From Vibrio sp. S9_S30 (GTDB lineage: Bacteria; Pseudomonadota; Gammaproteobacteria; Enterobacterales; Vibrionaceae): 64,000 bases of DNA. This document shows positions 1 to 9,217 of the stretch, piece by piece; within the stretch, counting starts at the first letter, position 1; each line of letters opens with the position of its first letter. The stretch lies in contig NZ_JAAUWT010000009.1 of assembly GCF_014694455.1 (NCBI RefSeq), forward strand, positions 124,001-188,000, written 5' to 3'. The notes below the pieces were generated by a model, which had not been told where the DNA came from, did no database searches, and saw only the letters and a list, made by a program, of their open reading frames with translations. Made by a program: the position numbers and the translations under genes.

Positions 1-1379
1 CTGTAAATGATTATTTAACGAGTGGCGCGTTTACCGATAACAAAAGCATCCAAGTGATAAACCTTTGTCACTCATATGATTACATGAGTAATGGCTATTA
101 TTGTTCGTTGATGGCTGAAGCTCGCAGACATCGCGTTATCCCACGCGTGATGACGATTAACGATCTCACCCAGCAATTCATGCTAAACCTTAAGCAAACC
201 GATTTTGAAAGACACTTTCACCATCATGATAAAATTGATGCGAAAATTTATTTTGGTCGGACGGAAGTGAACGGGTTAGAGAAAATTGCCCACAAAGTGT
301 TTGAGCATTTTATGGTGCCCGTTCTCGATGCCAGTTTTATTCGTATCAATGATAAATGGCAATTAGCACGATTAGAAGCGTGCGCATTTCAATCCCTCAC
401 GGATAGCGAGCAAGATTTTTTTGCTGAATCGTTAGAACTGTTTTCAAACAAAGTGTGGCGAAAAAGGAAGAAAAGCAAAAATTATCGCTATGACATCGCC
501 GTTTTGGTTGATCCAGAAGAAAAAATGCCGCCATCCGATCCTAAAGCGATTCGACGCTTTCAGCGTGCCGCTAATCGAATTGGCATCAATATGGAAATGA
601 TTGGTCCAAACGATTTGGGCAGATTGGGCGAATTTGACGGTTTGTTTATTCGTGCGACCACGAATATCGCCAACTTTACGTACAAGTTTGCTAAAGCGGC
701 GGAGAACTTAGGGTTAGTAGTTATGGATGATCCTGAGTCCATCATGAAATGCACGAACAAAGTTTTTTTGACCGAGCTATTAACTCTGCATAAAGTGCCC
801 ATGCCAAATAGCATGATTTTGCGTCAGGGTGACCGTACTCTTTTAGAAGATGCGGTACAAAAAATCGGATTTCCGATGGTATTGAAAGTACCTGATGGCG
901 CGTTCTCAATTGGTGTGGTGAAGGTCAAGAATCGAGAAGAACTCTCACAGCAGTGTGAAAAAGTGTTCGAGAAAAGCACACTGATATTGGCGCAAGAGTA
1001 CTTGCCAACCGATTTTGATTGGCGAATTGGTATTCTTAATCGCCAGCCCATCTATGCGTGCAAGTATTTAATGAGCCGCGGTCATTGGCAAATTTACCAG
1101 CATCATGATACTGGCAGAGTCACATCGGGTGGTTTTGAAACGCTGGATTTAAAACTTGCGCCTAAATCGGTCATTGATGCGGCAACAAAGGCGGCTAATT
1201 TAATTGGCAGTGGCATATATGGCGTTGATGTGAAAGAGATTGATAACAAAGCTTATGTGATTGAAGTCAATGATAACCCAAGCATTGATCACCACATTGA
1301 AGACGCGTTTTTGGGCGATTTGCTTTATGACCGAATTGTGACGGAATTTTTGCGCAGAATTCAAATGCGTGGTTTATAA
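1..1379 (+). CDS. RimK-type ATP-grasp protein, 3' part (5' end outside window)
   Basis: This is an ATP-grasp ligase of the RimK-related family, enzymes that join an amino acid to a carboxylate using ATP. The frame is open to the left window edge: in-frame codons before position 54 read NDYLTSGAFTDNKSIQV and run into INLCHSYDYMSNGYYCSLMAEARRHRVIP (given here as two stretches of one continuous segment), which is typical internal sequence of the family's N-terminal RLAN-type domain. The GTG at 54 is therefore probably not the start. The C-terminal half carries the ATP-grasp fold, with VLKVPDGAFSIGV (nucleotide-binding glycine-rich region), the acidic VDVKEIDNKAYVIEVNDNP metal-binding end and a short tail. 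The acceptor substrate cannot be told from sequence. There is no partner gene in the window on this side. Confidence 0.85.
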   Translation, partial: VNDYLTSGAFTDNKSIQVINLCHSYDYMSNGYYCSLMAEARRHRVIPRVMTINDLTQQFMLNLKQTDFERHFHHHDKIDAKIYFGRTEVNGLEKIAHKVFEHFMVPVLDASFIRINDKWQLARLEACAFQSLTDSEQDFFAESLELFSNKVWRKRKKSKNYRYDIAVLVDPEEKMPPSDPKAIRRFQRAANRIGINMEMIGPNDLGRLGEFDGLFIRATTNIANFTYKFAKAAENLGLVVMDDPESIMKCTNKVFLTELLTLHKVPMPNSMILRQGDRTLLEDAVQKIGFPMVLKVPDGAFSIGVVKVKNREELSQQCEKVFEKSTLILAQEYLPTDFDWRIGILNRQPIYACKYLMSRGHWQIYQHHDTGRVTSGGFETLDLKLAPKSVIDAATKAANLIGSGIYGVDVKEIDNKAYVIEVNDNPSIDHHIEDAFLGDLLYDRIVTEFLRRIQMRGL

Positions 1380-1742
1380 GGTGTTTGAATGCTGTTAATT
1401 GAATGGATATCTTCCTGATTCCGCAGCTGATTTTACACCATTGATTTGTCCAAGCTCTTAGGCTTTGTTCCATTTTTCAAATGGTTAATGTTAACTAGGG
1501 GCTCTTGACCTTTCGAGATGATGTTTGCAGCCATTTGTGGGGTATTGATACAAGGTCGCGCTTATTCAGTGCAGTTGCTCTGGTTCAATAGGCGATAACG
1601 CAGTTAGACATATCCCATAAATGCGGTCCCAAGGGCCGACTAGGTGCGCCCGTTCAAGGCGCTTTATTCTTTGTTACTAAACTCGGTAAGCTCAAAAAGA
1701 AATCAAGAAGTTATCGCGAAAATTTAATACTATAAGAATCTG
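1380..1742. other. intergenic stretch, no gene seen
   Basis: About 360 bases between the RimK-type gene and the copper operon promoter. Only short frames occur, with no ribosome-binding site. A GC-richer patch near 1620-1665 (around GCGGTCCCAAGGGCCGA) stands out from its surroundings, but I could not assign it to a known repeat, RNA or attC site. Confidence 0.5.
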
Positions 1743-1773
1743 TTGACTTTACCCCTAGGGGAATGTTTAAAAT
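1743..1773 (+). promoter_or_regulatory. MerR-family-type promoter of the copper operon
   Basis: The -35 TTGACT (1743-1748) and -10 TAAAAT (1768-1773) are separated by 19 bp, the over-long spacing of promoters activated by MerR-family metal sensors. The spacer carries a perfect CCCCTAGGGG palindrome (1752-1761). A CueR-like copper or silver sensor is the likely regulator, but no such gene adjoins the operon in this window. Confidence 0.7.
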
Positions 1774-1800
1774 CGGCGGAGAATAAACAAAAGGTGCAAT

Positions 1801-2205
1801 ATGGCAAATCAACTTAAAACTATTTGGATTACGATGCTCAGCATTGTTGCCTTGTTGTTTTCAGGATTTGTTTCCAGTGCACCAGTGATGATGGGTACTA
1901 TGGGAGAACAAGCACCGAGTAAGGCGTCGCCTTGCCACGCGAGTTCTGTCGAAACCACCTCAAACCACTCAATGGAAACAACGCATTCAGATCATTTAAA
2001 TACATCGGAAAAATCGGCAAGCTGTTTGTCTGATTCCTATGGTGGACATGCCTGTTGTGTTGCCGTTTGCTCCGCCACATTTGCGCCTTTGCCTATACGT
2101 GATGCGCTGACTTCCACCCGTTTTACCCTTTCTCCTTTCTTTGTCATCATGATTGGCGACAAAATTTCTCGAACTCAAACTTTGCTCCGACCCCCTATCG
2201 CATAG
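1801..2205 (+). CDS. CopL-like small metal-binding protein
   Basis: A 134-residue exported protein at the head of the copper operon. It has an N-terminal signal segment (about 1-27), then a His/Met/Cys-rich middle (HSMETTHSDH, then GHACCVAVC) and the tail RPPIA. The paired-cysteine motif plus the RPP end resembles the CopL/DUF2946 family found in copper-resistance operons, whose members are thought to bind copper and tune expression. The start is ATG at 1801, placed 27 nt after the predicted -10. The downstream TolC gene follows after about 80 nt. The family assignment rests on motif layout and context, and the exact role is inference. Confidence 0.6.
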   Translation: MANQLKTIWITMLSIVALLFSGFVSSAPVMMGTMGEQAPSKASPCHASSVETTSNHSMETTHSDHLNTSEKSASCLSDSYGGHACCVAVCSATFAPLPIRDALTSTRFTLSPFFVIMIGDKISRTQTLLRPPIA

Positions 2206-2286
2206 ATCCAATTTCTGTTTTACCGCTTCTCAACTTTTAGAAGCTTGATTGACTAGCGTTTTTACGCCCAGAATTTGGACAAAAAA

Positions 2287-3696
2287 GTGACACTACAACT
2301 AAAAAAAATCGCGCTATCGATTGGCGTATGCTTAGCTATTTCGCCCGTTGTGGCGAGTGCAGCCAGCGTACTCTTATCAGAACAAGTAAACGCAAAACAA
2401 CCGCTCACAGAGCTAATTAATACCGCCATTGCATTGGACAGTGACCGTAAGCGAGCTTACGCCCAATCTTCTGCAATGCGTGAAATGGGCATTGCCCGTT
2501 CTACTCTTATGGACCCAAAACTGAAAGTCGGATTCAGTGGTTTACCCGTCGACAGCTTTAAGTTTGATCAGGAGCTGATGACCAACGTGTCTGTTGGTTT
2601 GATGCAACAGTTTGAGCGAGGTTCAACGCTGGAACTCAAGCGAAAACAAACCAATCAGCAAGCAGAAGGAACGAGTTTTCAAGTTCAAGCCCGCGAGCTG
2701 GATATTGCCAACCAAATGACTCAAATCTGGCTGGAATTAGGTTATTTACAGGTATCGGAGCGTATCCTACGCGACAAACGACGTTTGATTTCTGAACTTG
2801 AACGTTTCATTCAAACCAATTATGCCAATGGCAAGAGCGAAGCGCAGGATCTGTTGAATGCGCAGCTTCAAGTCACCAAGTTGGATGAGAAGTTAGAAGC
2901 GAATGCACAGATGCAACGTCGATTCGTTTCTCGTTTATCAGAGTGGCTGGGTGCCGATTGGTTAAGTGAGCGTTTAAGCAAAGAGCCAGCATTGGGGGAC
3001 GTATCTTCCAGCGAAAAAACCTTGCTTAATGCATCTAATACCTTGGATTGGACAAAGCTAGAGGAACGGTTGGCGACCCATTTAGGCTCTACCCAACATT
3101 TCCAGCAGCTTGGAGAACACCCTATGGTGAAAATGGCGGACAGCCAAATTCAGGCGAGTCAAACCCAAATAGACATTGCCGAACAAGCCTACAATCCACA
3201 GTTTGGCGTGGAAGTGATGTATGCCCACCGACAAACCAACAATATGCGAGGTGAACCTGCTTCTGATCTTGTGAGTGCGTATCTCACCTTGGATATCCCA
3301 CTGTTTACCAATAACCGTCAAGATAGAAATGTATCGGCAGCCCAATATCAGGTGGGAGCCGCGCAATTGAAAAAAGACACCTTGTTGCAGCAAATGAATG
3401 CCAAGGTGAACACCCTTCTAAGTGACAGAACCAATCTGAATCAGCGGTTGGTGCGTTACCAATCTTCCTTAATGCCTCAGATAACTGCGCGCATTCGTGC
3501 CGTGGAACGAGGTTACCAAAATAACACCGCGCAGTTTAGCGACGTGATAGCGGCATCCAATGATGAGCTGGCTTTGCAGCTGGAGCAGCAACGTCTTGTT
3601 ACCGACTTAAATGTGGTGAACAGCAACCTTGCGGCTTTGCTTAGCGGCTTTGACTATCAGGCGGACACGCCTCAACTCAGCGGATCATTTCGCTAA
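2287..3696 (+). CDS. cusC: CusC-like TolC-family outer-membrane efflux protein
   Basis: Outer-membrane channel of a tripartite copper/silver efflux pump. The protein of about 469 residues has a signal peptide ending near VVASA, then the two long helical-hairpin repeats typical of TolC family proteins (for example the stretches around YANGKSEAQDLLNAQ and QNNTAQFSDVIAASNDE). No lipobox cysteine is visible, so it is probably not a lipoprotein like E. coli CusC. Start choice: an in-frame TTG at 2275 has no ribosome-binding site, whereas GTG at 2287 has GGA seven bases upstream, so GTG was preferred. The gene is followed by cusB and cusA in the order expected of Cus operons. Confidence 0.82.
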   Translation: MTLQLKKIALSIGVCLAISPVVASAASVLLSEQVNAKQPLTELINTAIALDSDRKRAYAQSSAMREMGIARSTLMDPKLKVGFSGLPVDSFKFDQELMTNVSVGLMQQFERGSTLELKRKQTNQQAEGTSFQVQARELDIANQMTQIWLELGYLQVSERILRDKRRLISELERFIQTNYANGKSEAQDLLNAQLQVTKLDEKLEANAQMQRRFVSRLSEWLGADWLSERLSKEPALGDVSSSEKTLLNASNTLDWTKLEERLATHLGSTQHFQQLGEHPMVKMADSQIQASQTQIDIAEQAYNPQFGVEVMYAHRQTNNMRGEPASDLVSAYLTLDIPLFTNNRQDRNVSAAQYQVGAAQLKKDTLLQQMNAKVNTLLSDRTNLNQRLVRYQSSLMPQITARIRAVERGYQNNTAQFSDVIAASNDELALQLEQQRLVTDLNVVNSNLAALLSGFDYQADTPQLSGSFR

Positions 3697-3754
3697 AGCG
3701 ATTGTTCGCTAACAAGAACATTCGCTAAAAAATCATTCGCTAGAGAATTCGTTA
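3689..3754 (+). repeat. five direct TTCGCTA repeats between cusC and cusB
   Basis: TTCGCTA occurs at 3689, 3705, 3721 and 3736, and as TTCGTTA at 3748. Spacing is 16, 16, 15 and 12 bp. The first copy overlaps the cusC stop codon and the last lies just before the cusB ribosome-binding site. This may be slipped-strand expansion or a regulatory array; function unknown. Confidence 0.7.
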
Positions 3755-3770
3755 ATTAAGGAAAAGAACA

Positions 3771-5474
3771 ATGAAAACATTGCAAGTTGCCGCCATCGCA
3801 TTATTGGTGGGCGGAGCACTCGGGTATGGCATGAATCATTACATGGCTGGCGCAAATCACAACATGAGTGCAATGGCGAGTCCAGCCGCCGCAGGCTCTG
3901 ATGAGCCTTTATATTGGGTTGCCCCAATGGATCCCAATTATAAAAGAGACAAGCCGGGGAAATCCCCCATGGGAATGGATCTGATTCCGGTTTACGCTGA
4001 AGATATTTCTGGCGCAAACGACAAAGCTGGCACTGTAAAAATTGACCCTTCTGTTGAAAATAACTTGGGCGTAAAAACCGCCTCTGTCACCAAAGAGCCT
4101 CTATCTCCTAGCCTAGATACAGTGGGCTATATCGCCTTCGACGAAAGCCGATTGTGGCAAACTAACGTGCGTGTTGCCGGTTGGGTTGAAAAGCTGTACA
4201 TCAATGCGGTAGGTGAGAAAGTCAGTAAGGGCGATGTTCTATTTACTCTGTATTCACCTGAGCTTGTGAAAGCGCAAGAAGAGCTGATCAGCGCCTACAA
4301 AACGAACCGAAAAGGGTTGGTGGAAGGGGCGACCGAACGCCTATTGACACTTGGTGTAGATCGCAACCAAATCCGAACCATCACTCGCCGAGGGCGAGCC
4401 TCTCAAACCATTGAAGTGAAGGCACCTGCAGACGGTGTGATCGCGAACCTGAACATTCGTGAAGGCGGGTATTTGTCGCCTGCTCAGGCGGTGATCAGTG
4501 CAGGACCGCTTGATCATGTATGGGTGGATGCTGAAGTGTTTGAGCGCCAAGCGCATTGGGTGAAGGCAGGCAGCAACGCCAGCATGAGGCTGGATTCTGT
4601 GCCTGGTCATACATGGCAGGGTGAAGTGGATTACATCTACCCAATACTCGATCCGAAAACGCGTACGCTTCGCGTTCGTCTTAAATTCCCTAACCCTAAA
4701 GGGGAATTGAAACCCAACATGTTTGCTAACATCACATTGCAACCCATAAGTGAAGAGTCGGTGTTAACCATTCCTAAATCCGCAGTGATTCGATCAGGCG
4801 GAATGACGCGCGTCGTGTTGTCTGAGGGCGAAGGTAAATATCGTTCAGCGCGAGTCGAAGTGGGCCGAGAAGCCGGAGAGAAAATTGAGGTGCTGAAGGG
4901 TCTGACCGAGAATGATCGGATTGTGACTTCCGCACACTTCATGTTGGATTCTGAATCGAGCCAGACCGCTGATCTGGCGCGCATCAACGGCGTGAAAGCG
5001 GATGCTGAGACAGTCTGGGCGAAAGGAGAAATCACAGATGTGATGGAAGGGCACCGGATGCTGACCATCAGCCATCAGCCTGTACCAGAATGGAATTGGC
5101 CAGGCATGGTGATGAACTTCACCTTTGCAGAAAACGTGGCAATGAAAGGGCTTGGGAAAGGGCAAGCCATCGATTTCGAAATGCAGAAAACCGATTCTGG
5201 ACAATATGAAATCGTGGACTACAAAGTAGGGGAAAGCGTCCTTGCAGCAGAAGTGTGGTTAACCGGAGAGGTGAATACACTCATGGTCGATTTCGGCATG
5301 ATCACGCTGAGCCATTCATCGGTTTCAGAGTGGGGATGGGAAGAAGGCGAAATGAACTTCACCGTAGAGGATCTTGACCTTTCGCCCTTTCAGGAGACCC
5401 AAAAAGTTCGATTTCTAGTTGAGAAAATGGGCACCGACTATCAGTTGAAAAAAATTGAAGCGGCAGAGGGCTAA
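3771..5474 (+). CDS. cusB: CusB-like periplasmic adaptor with two C-terminal CusF-like domains
   Basis: Membrane-fusion subunit of the copper/silver RND pump, 567 residues. In order it has an N-terminal signal anchor (about 1-20), a heavy-metal-binding domain (about 47-75, with APMDPNYKRDKPGKSPMGMD), the barrel-sandwich/lipoyl and beta-barrel adaptor core (about 95-400), and a tail of two CusF-like copper chaperone domains (about 416-485 and 493-565). The first keeps the CusF ligand pattern: a histidine in ISH, then WPGMVMNF with Trp and two Met. The second reads SHSSVSEWGWEEGEMNF, where the position of the first Met is Gly, so one of the two Met ligands is missing. CusF is usually a separate protein; here it is fused. 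The stop lies 2 nt before cusA, so translation is probably coupled. Confidence 0.87.
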   Translation: MKTLQVAAIALLVGGALGYGMNHYMAGANHNMSAMASPAAAGSDEPLYWVAPMDPNYKRDKPGKSPMGMDLIPVYAEDISGANDKAGTVKIDPSVENNLGVKTASVTKEPLSPSLDTVGYIAFDESRLWQTNVRVAGWVEKLYINAVGEKVSKGDVLFTLYSPELVKAQEELISAYKTNRKGLVEGATERLLTLGVDRNQIRTITRRGRASQTIEVKAPADGVIANLNIREGGYLSPAQAVISAGPLDHVWVDAEVFERQAHWVKAGSNASMRLDSVPGHTWQGEVDYIYPILDPKTRTLRVRLKFPNPKGELKPNMFANITLQPISEESVLTIPKSAVIRSGGMTRVVLSEGEGKYRSARVEVGREAGEKIEVLKGLTENDRIVTSAHFMLDSESSQTADLARINGVKADAETVWAKGEITDVMEGHRMLTISHQPVPEWNWPGMVMNFTFAENVAMKGLGKGQAIDFEMQKTDSGQYEIVDYKVGESVLAAEVWLTGEVNTLMVDFGMITLSHSSVSEWGWEEGEMNFTVEDLDLSPFQETQKVRFLVEKMGTDYQLKKIEAAEG

Positions 5475-5476
5475 GT

Positions 5477-8400
5477 ATGATAAATGCAATCATTCGTTGG
5501 TCCATCAACAATCGCTTACTGGTGTTACTGTCGACGTTGGCGTTGGTTTTGGGTGGGCTATACAGCGTGAAAAACACGCCTGTGGATGCGATTCCTGATT
5601 TGTCTGATGTTCAGGTGATCATCAAAACCAGCTATCCCGGACAAGCCCCGCAAGTGGTCGAAGATCAGGTGACGTACCCGCTGACTACGGCAATGCTCGC
5701 GGTTCCTGGGGCAGAAACCGTGCGCGGTTATTCCTTCTTTGGGGATTCCTACGTTTATATCATTTTCAATGACAATACCGACATGTATTGGGCGCGCTCA
5801 CGCGTGCTGGAATACCTTAGCCAAGTGGCGCCTAACTTACCGTCCAATGCAAAACCCACATTAGGACCAGACGCAACAGGTGTCGGTTGGGTGTACAGCT
5901 ATGTGCTGCAAGACAAAACCGGACAGCATGATCTGGCGCAATTACGCAGCCTGCAAGACTGGTTTCTGAAATACGAATTGCAAACCGTTGAAGGGGTGTC
6001 AGAGGTTGCCACGGTAGGCGGTATGGTTAAGCAGTATCAGATCCAAATAGACCCAGCCAAATTGCGAGCCTACGACCTGACCTTACAGCAGGTGAACATG
6101 GCGATTCAAAACGGCAATCAGGAGTCTGGCGCATCGGTTATTGAAGTGGCGGAAGCCGAACACATGGTACGCACGACGGGGTATTTGAGCAGTATCGAAG
6201 ACATTCAATCACTGCCTCTGAAAGTCACCAAAAAAGGCACCCCCTTGCTGCTGGGCGACATCGCCGACATTAACCTAGGACCACAAATGCGTCGGGGCAT
6301 TTCGGAGTTCAATGGTGAGGGTGAAGCGACAGGTGGCGTCATTGTGATGCGCTTTGGCGAAAACGCCAGTGAAGTCATTGCCAACGTGAAAATCAAACTC
6401 GCAGAACTTCAACGCAGCCTGCCTGATGGGGTAGAAATCGTGGCAACCTACGATCGTTCTACTTTGATCAATGCCGCTGTTGAAAACCTTTGGAAGAAGT
6501 TAGCGGAAGAGTTCATTGTGGTGGCGATTGTCTGTGCACTGTTCCTGTTTCACATTCGCTCCTCGTTAGTGATCGCGCTGAGCCTACCTGTTGGGATTCT
6601 TTCAGCCTTTATGGTGATGCACTGGCAGGGCATTAACGCCAACATCATGTCATTAGGCGGGATAGCCATTGCGATTGGTGCCATGGTGGATGGTGCCATC
6701 GTCATGATCGAGAATGTACACAAACATATCGAACGCACCCCATTGAACGATAATAATCGTTGGCAGGTGATTGGTAAGGCGGCAGAGGAAGTCGGTGCGC
6801 CGCTGTTCTTTTCGCTACTCATCATCACATTGAGCTTCGTTCCCGTGTTCGCCCTTGAAGGTCAGGAAGGGAAAATGTTCTCGCCCCTTGCCTTCACTAA
6901 AACGTACGCCATGGCGGCATCGGCAGGATTAGCGATCACACTTGTGCCTGTTTTGATGGGGTATTTTGTTCGAGGAAATATCCTGCCAGAGCACAAGAAC
7001 CCAATCAATAAGGGGTTGGTGGCGCTTTATAAGCCGCTGCTGACGATCAGTTTGCGTTTTCCTAAAACCATGATCGTTTTGGCGCTCGGGCTGATGGCTT
7101 CGGCTTATTACCCAATGAGCAAATTGGGTAGCGAGTTTATCCCCCCATTGGATGAAGGCGATTTGATGTACATGCCAACAACCTATCCGGGGATCTCGAT
7201 TGGTAAAGCGCGCGAAATTTTGCAGCAAACCAATAAGTTGATCAAAACCCTGCCAGAAGTTCACACCGTATGGGGCAAGATTGGTCGTGCGGAAACCGCG
7301 ACCGATCCAGCGCCTCTAACCATGATCGAAACCGTGATTCAGTTTAAGCCAAAGTCCGAATGGCGTGCTGGGGTAACCAGCGAATCACTGCGAAAAGAAC
7401 TGGATAATTTGGTTCAATTCCCTGGCTTAACCAATGCGTGGGTTATGCCGATCAAAACGCGTATCGACATGTTGGCGACAGGCATTAAAACCCCGATCGG
7501 CATCAAGATCGCAGGTCCTGACCTTAAGGTCATTGAGAAAATTGGTGCGCAGCTTGAACCCATTCTTAACGGCATTCAAGGCACGGCTTCGGTGTACGCG
7601 GAACGCGTGGCAGGTGGGCGTTATGTCACCATCGACATTAAGCGCCGTTCGGCCGCACGTTACGGCTTGAGCATTAAAGACGTTCAACGGGTGATCTCAA
7701 CGGCTGTCGGTGGAATGAACGTTGGTGAAACCATAGAAGGGTTGGAACGTTACCCGATCAATGTTCGATACCCTCAGGAGTATCGTAATTCGGTCGAGAT
7801 GCTAGAAAACCTGCCTTTGGTCACCCCAAGTGGTGCGCGTATTGCTCTCGCCGATGTGGCCGACATCCGTTATGAAGATGGTCCACCAATGATCAAAACG
7901 GAAAATGCTCGCCCGAACGGCTGGGTATTTGTGGACATCGAAGGTCGCGATTTGGGTTCGTATGTCGCTGAAGCACAGCAAGTCGTGGGGAGTGAACTGT
8001 TACTTCCTGCGGGTTATTCACTGGCGTGGTCTGGGCAATACGAATACATGGAGCGGGCGAAAGAGCGTTTGAGTGTGGTTGTACCGATCACCATTGCCAT
8101 CATCATGCTGCTGCTCTATTTCAGTTTCCGCCGTATAGGAGAAGTGTTGATCATCATGCTGACGCTGCCTCTTGCTATGGTGGGCGGTTTATGGTTGATG
8201 CATTACCTCGGCTACAACTTCTCCATTGCGGTTGGGGTTGGCTTTATCGCGCTAGCAGGAGTGGCGGTTGAGATTGGGGTCATCATGCTGGTTTACCTCA
8301 ACCAAGCCTGGCATTACAAAAAGGTAGATGCAGCGGAAACAGAGGCGGCATTAACCAAAGACGACCTGACCAATGCCATTCGAGAAGGGGCAGGGTTGCG

Positions 8401-8599
8401 CGTTCGACCTGTAATGATGACGGTGCTGACGGTCATCATTGGTTTGATACCGATCATGTATGGCGATGGCACAGGTTCCGAAGTCATGCAGCGGATTGCC
8501 GCCCCAATGATCGGCGGTATGGCCTCGGCGTTGCTTCTCACGTTGTTGGTTTTGCCCGCTATCTTTAAGTTATGGAAGCAAAGCGAACTGCGCAAGTAA
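5477..8599 (+). CDS. cusA: CusA-like heavy-metal RND efflux pump
   Basis: Inner-membrane proton-driven pump of the HME-RND family, 1040 residues, a normal length for CusA/CzcA. It has an N-terminal membrane segment followed by DAIPDLSDVQV, a large periplasmic porter region, the AMVDGAIVMIENVHKH membrane motif characteristic of the family, the second porter region with FIPPLDEGDLMYMP, and a C-terminal membrane block ending in LLTLLVLPAIFKLW. The Met-rich DEGDLMYMP segment corresponds to the region that supplies methionines for Cu(I)/Ag(I) in CusA, and together with CusF-like domains in the partner protein it favours monovalent copper or silver over zinc or cobalt. It forms one transcript with cusB, two bases apart. 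Confidence 0.9.
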   Translation: MINAIIRWSINNRLLVLLSTLALVLGGLYSVKNTPVDAIPDLSDVQVIIKTSYPGQAPQVVEDQVTYPLTTAMLAVPGAETVRGYSFFGDSYVYIIFNDNTDMYWARSRVLEYLSQVAPNLPSNAKPTLGPDATGVGWVYSYVLQDKTGQHDLAQLRSLQDWFLKYELQTVEGVSEVATVGGMVKQYQIQIDPAKLRAYDLTLQQVNMAIQNGNQESGASVIEVAEAEHMVRTTGYLSSIEDIQSLPLKVTKKGTPLLLGDIADINLGPQMRRGISEFNGEGEATGGVIVMRFGENASEVIANVKIKLAELQRSLPDGVEIVATYDRSTLINAAVENLWKKLAEEFIVVAIVCALFLFHIRSSLVIALSLPVGILSAFMVMHWQGINANIMSLGGIAIAIGAMVDGAIVMIENVHKHIERTPLNDNNRWQVIGKAAEEVGAPLFFSLLIITLSFVPVFALEGQEGKMFSPLAFTKTYAMAASAGLAITLVPVLMGYFVRGNILPEHKNPINKGLVALYKPLLTISLRFPKTMIVLALGLMASAYYPMSKLGSEFIPPLDEGDLMYMPTTYPGISIGKAREILQQTNKLIKTLPEVHTVWGKIGRAETATDPAPLTMIETVIQFKPKSEWRAGVTSESLRKELDNLVQFPGLTNAWVMPIKTRIDMLATGIKTPIGIKIAGPDLKVIEKIGAQLEPILNGIQGTASVYAERVAGGRYVTIDIKRRSAARYGLSIKDVQRVISTAVGGMNVGETIEGLERYPINVRYPQEYRNSVEMLENLPLVTPSGARIALADVADIRYEDGPPMIKTENARPNGWVFVDIEGRDLGSYVAEAQQVVGSELLLPAGYSLAWSGQYEYMERAKERLSVVVPITIAIIMLLLYFSFRRIGEVLIIMLTLPLAMVGGLWLMHYLGYNFSIAVGVGFIALAGVAVEIGVIMLVYLNQAWHYKKVDAAETEAALTKDDLTNAIREGAGLRVRPVMMTVLTVIIGLIPIMYGDGTGSEVMQRIAAPMIGGMASALLLTLLVLPAIFKLWKQSELRK

Positions 8600-8603
8600 T
8601 CCA

Positions 8604-8635
8604 AATTCAGGATTACTTGTGGGTAATCCTGAATT
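8604..8635 (+). terminator. strong hairpin between cusA and the cupredoxin gene
   Basis: AATTCAGGATTAC and GTAATCCTGAATT form a perfect 13-bp stem (8604-8616 with 8623-8635) around a 6-nt loop, starting 5 nt after the cusA stop. No U-tract follows. It may be a weak terminator, or an RNA processing/stability element that sets the cupredoxin level apart from the pump. Confidence 0.6.
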
Positions 8636-8666
8636 CAAATTTAATTCGAAATAAAAGGAAATTCAG

Positions 8667-9197
8667 ATGAAAAAATCAATGATTGCATTGGCTCTAAGTA
8701 TGGTTGCATCGGGCGCTATCGCTGAAGGTATGGATCACTCAAAGATGGATCATTCCAAGATGGGCCATTCAAAGATGGATCACTCACAAATGGATCACTC
8801 CAATATGATGAACATGGAAGGTATGTCCGATGTGGGTATGCCAGCTAAAGGAGCGAAACCCAATAAGGTCGTTCACGTCATTTTAAGCGACGACATGACG
8901 ATTAAGTTCAAAAAAGAGGTGGATATTGAGCCGAATGATGTCGTGCAGTTTGTGGTGGTCAATACAGGAAAGATTGAGCATGAATTTGCGATTGGATCGG
9001 TTGCCGAGCAGAAAAAGCATCGCACCATGATGAAAGAACAAGGAATGCATGCACATGATTCGGGAAGCGCTGTAACGGTTAAGCCCGGTAAGGCGAAGCA
9101 ACTGACTTGGCACTTTCACGGTGACACCAATGTGGAGTTTGCCTGCAACATCGCGGGGCACTACGAAGCGGGCATGGTGAAGTCTATCGAACTATAA
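8667..9197 (+). CDS. cupredoxin-like copper-binding protein with His/Met-rich N-terminus
   Basis: A 176-residue periplasmic blue-copper-fold protein, last gene of the copper operon. It has a signal peptide (about 1-19), then a repeated MDHSKM/MGHSKM/MDHSQM segment (about 22-50) rich in His and Met, then a cupredoxin domain. The type-1 copper ligands are visible: His in KIEHEFAIG, then Cys, His and Met in FACNIAGHYEAGM. Such proteins (CopI/plastocyanin-azurin-like) bind or oxidise copper in the periplasm of resistant Vibrio and other bacteria. The ribosome-binding site AAAAGGA precedes ATG 8667. It sits 67 nt after cusA, behind a strong hairpin. Confidence 0.85.
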   Translation: MKKSMIALALSMVASGAIAEGMDHSKMDHSKMGHSKMDHSQMDHSNMMNMEGMSDVGMPAKGAKPNKVVHVILSDDMTIKFKKEVDIEPNDVVQFVVVNTGKIEHEFAIGSVAEQKKHRTMMKEQGMHAHDSGSAVTVKPGKAKQLTWHFHGDTNVEFACNIAGHYEAGMVKSIEL

Positions 9198-9217
9198 AGG
9201 TATTGAGTTAGGAAAAA

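Noticed and set aside
1560..1670. GC-rich patch with GTTAGAC and CGCAGTTAG resembling an integron attC site or Vibrio repeat
   Set aside because: No matching inverse core or full hairpin could be found; too weak to call.
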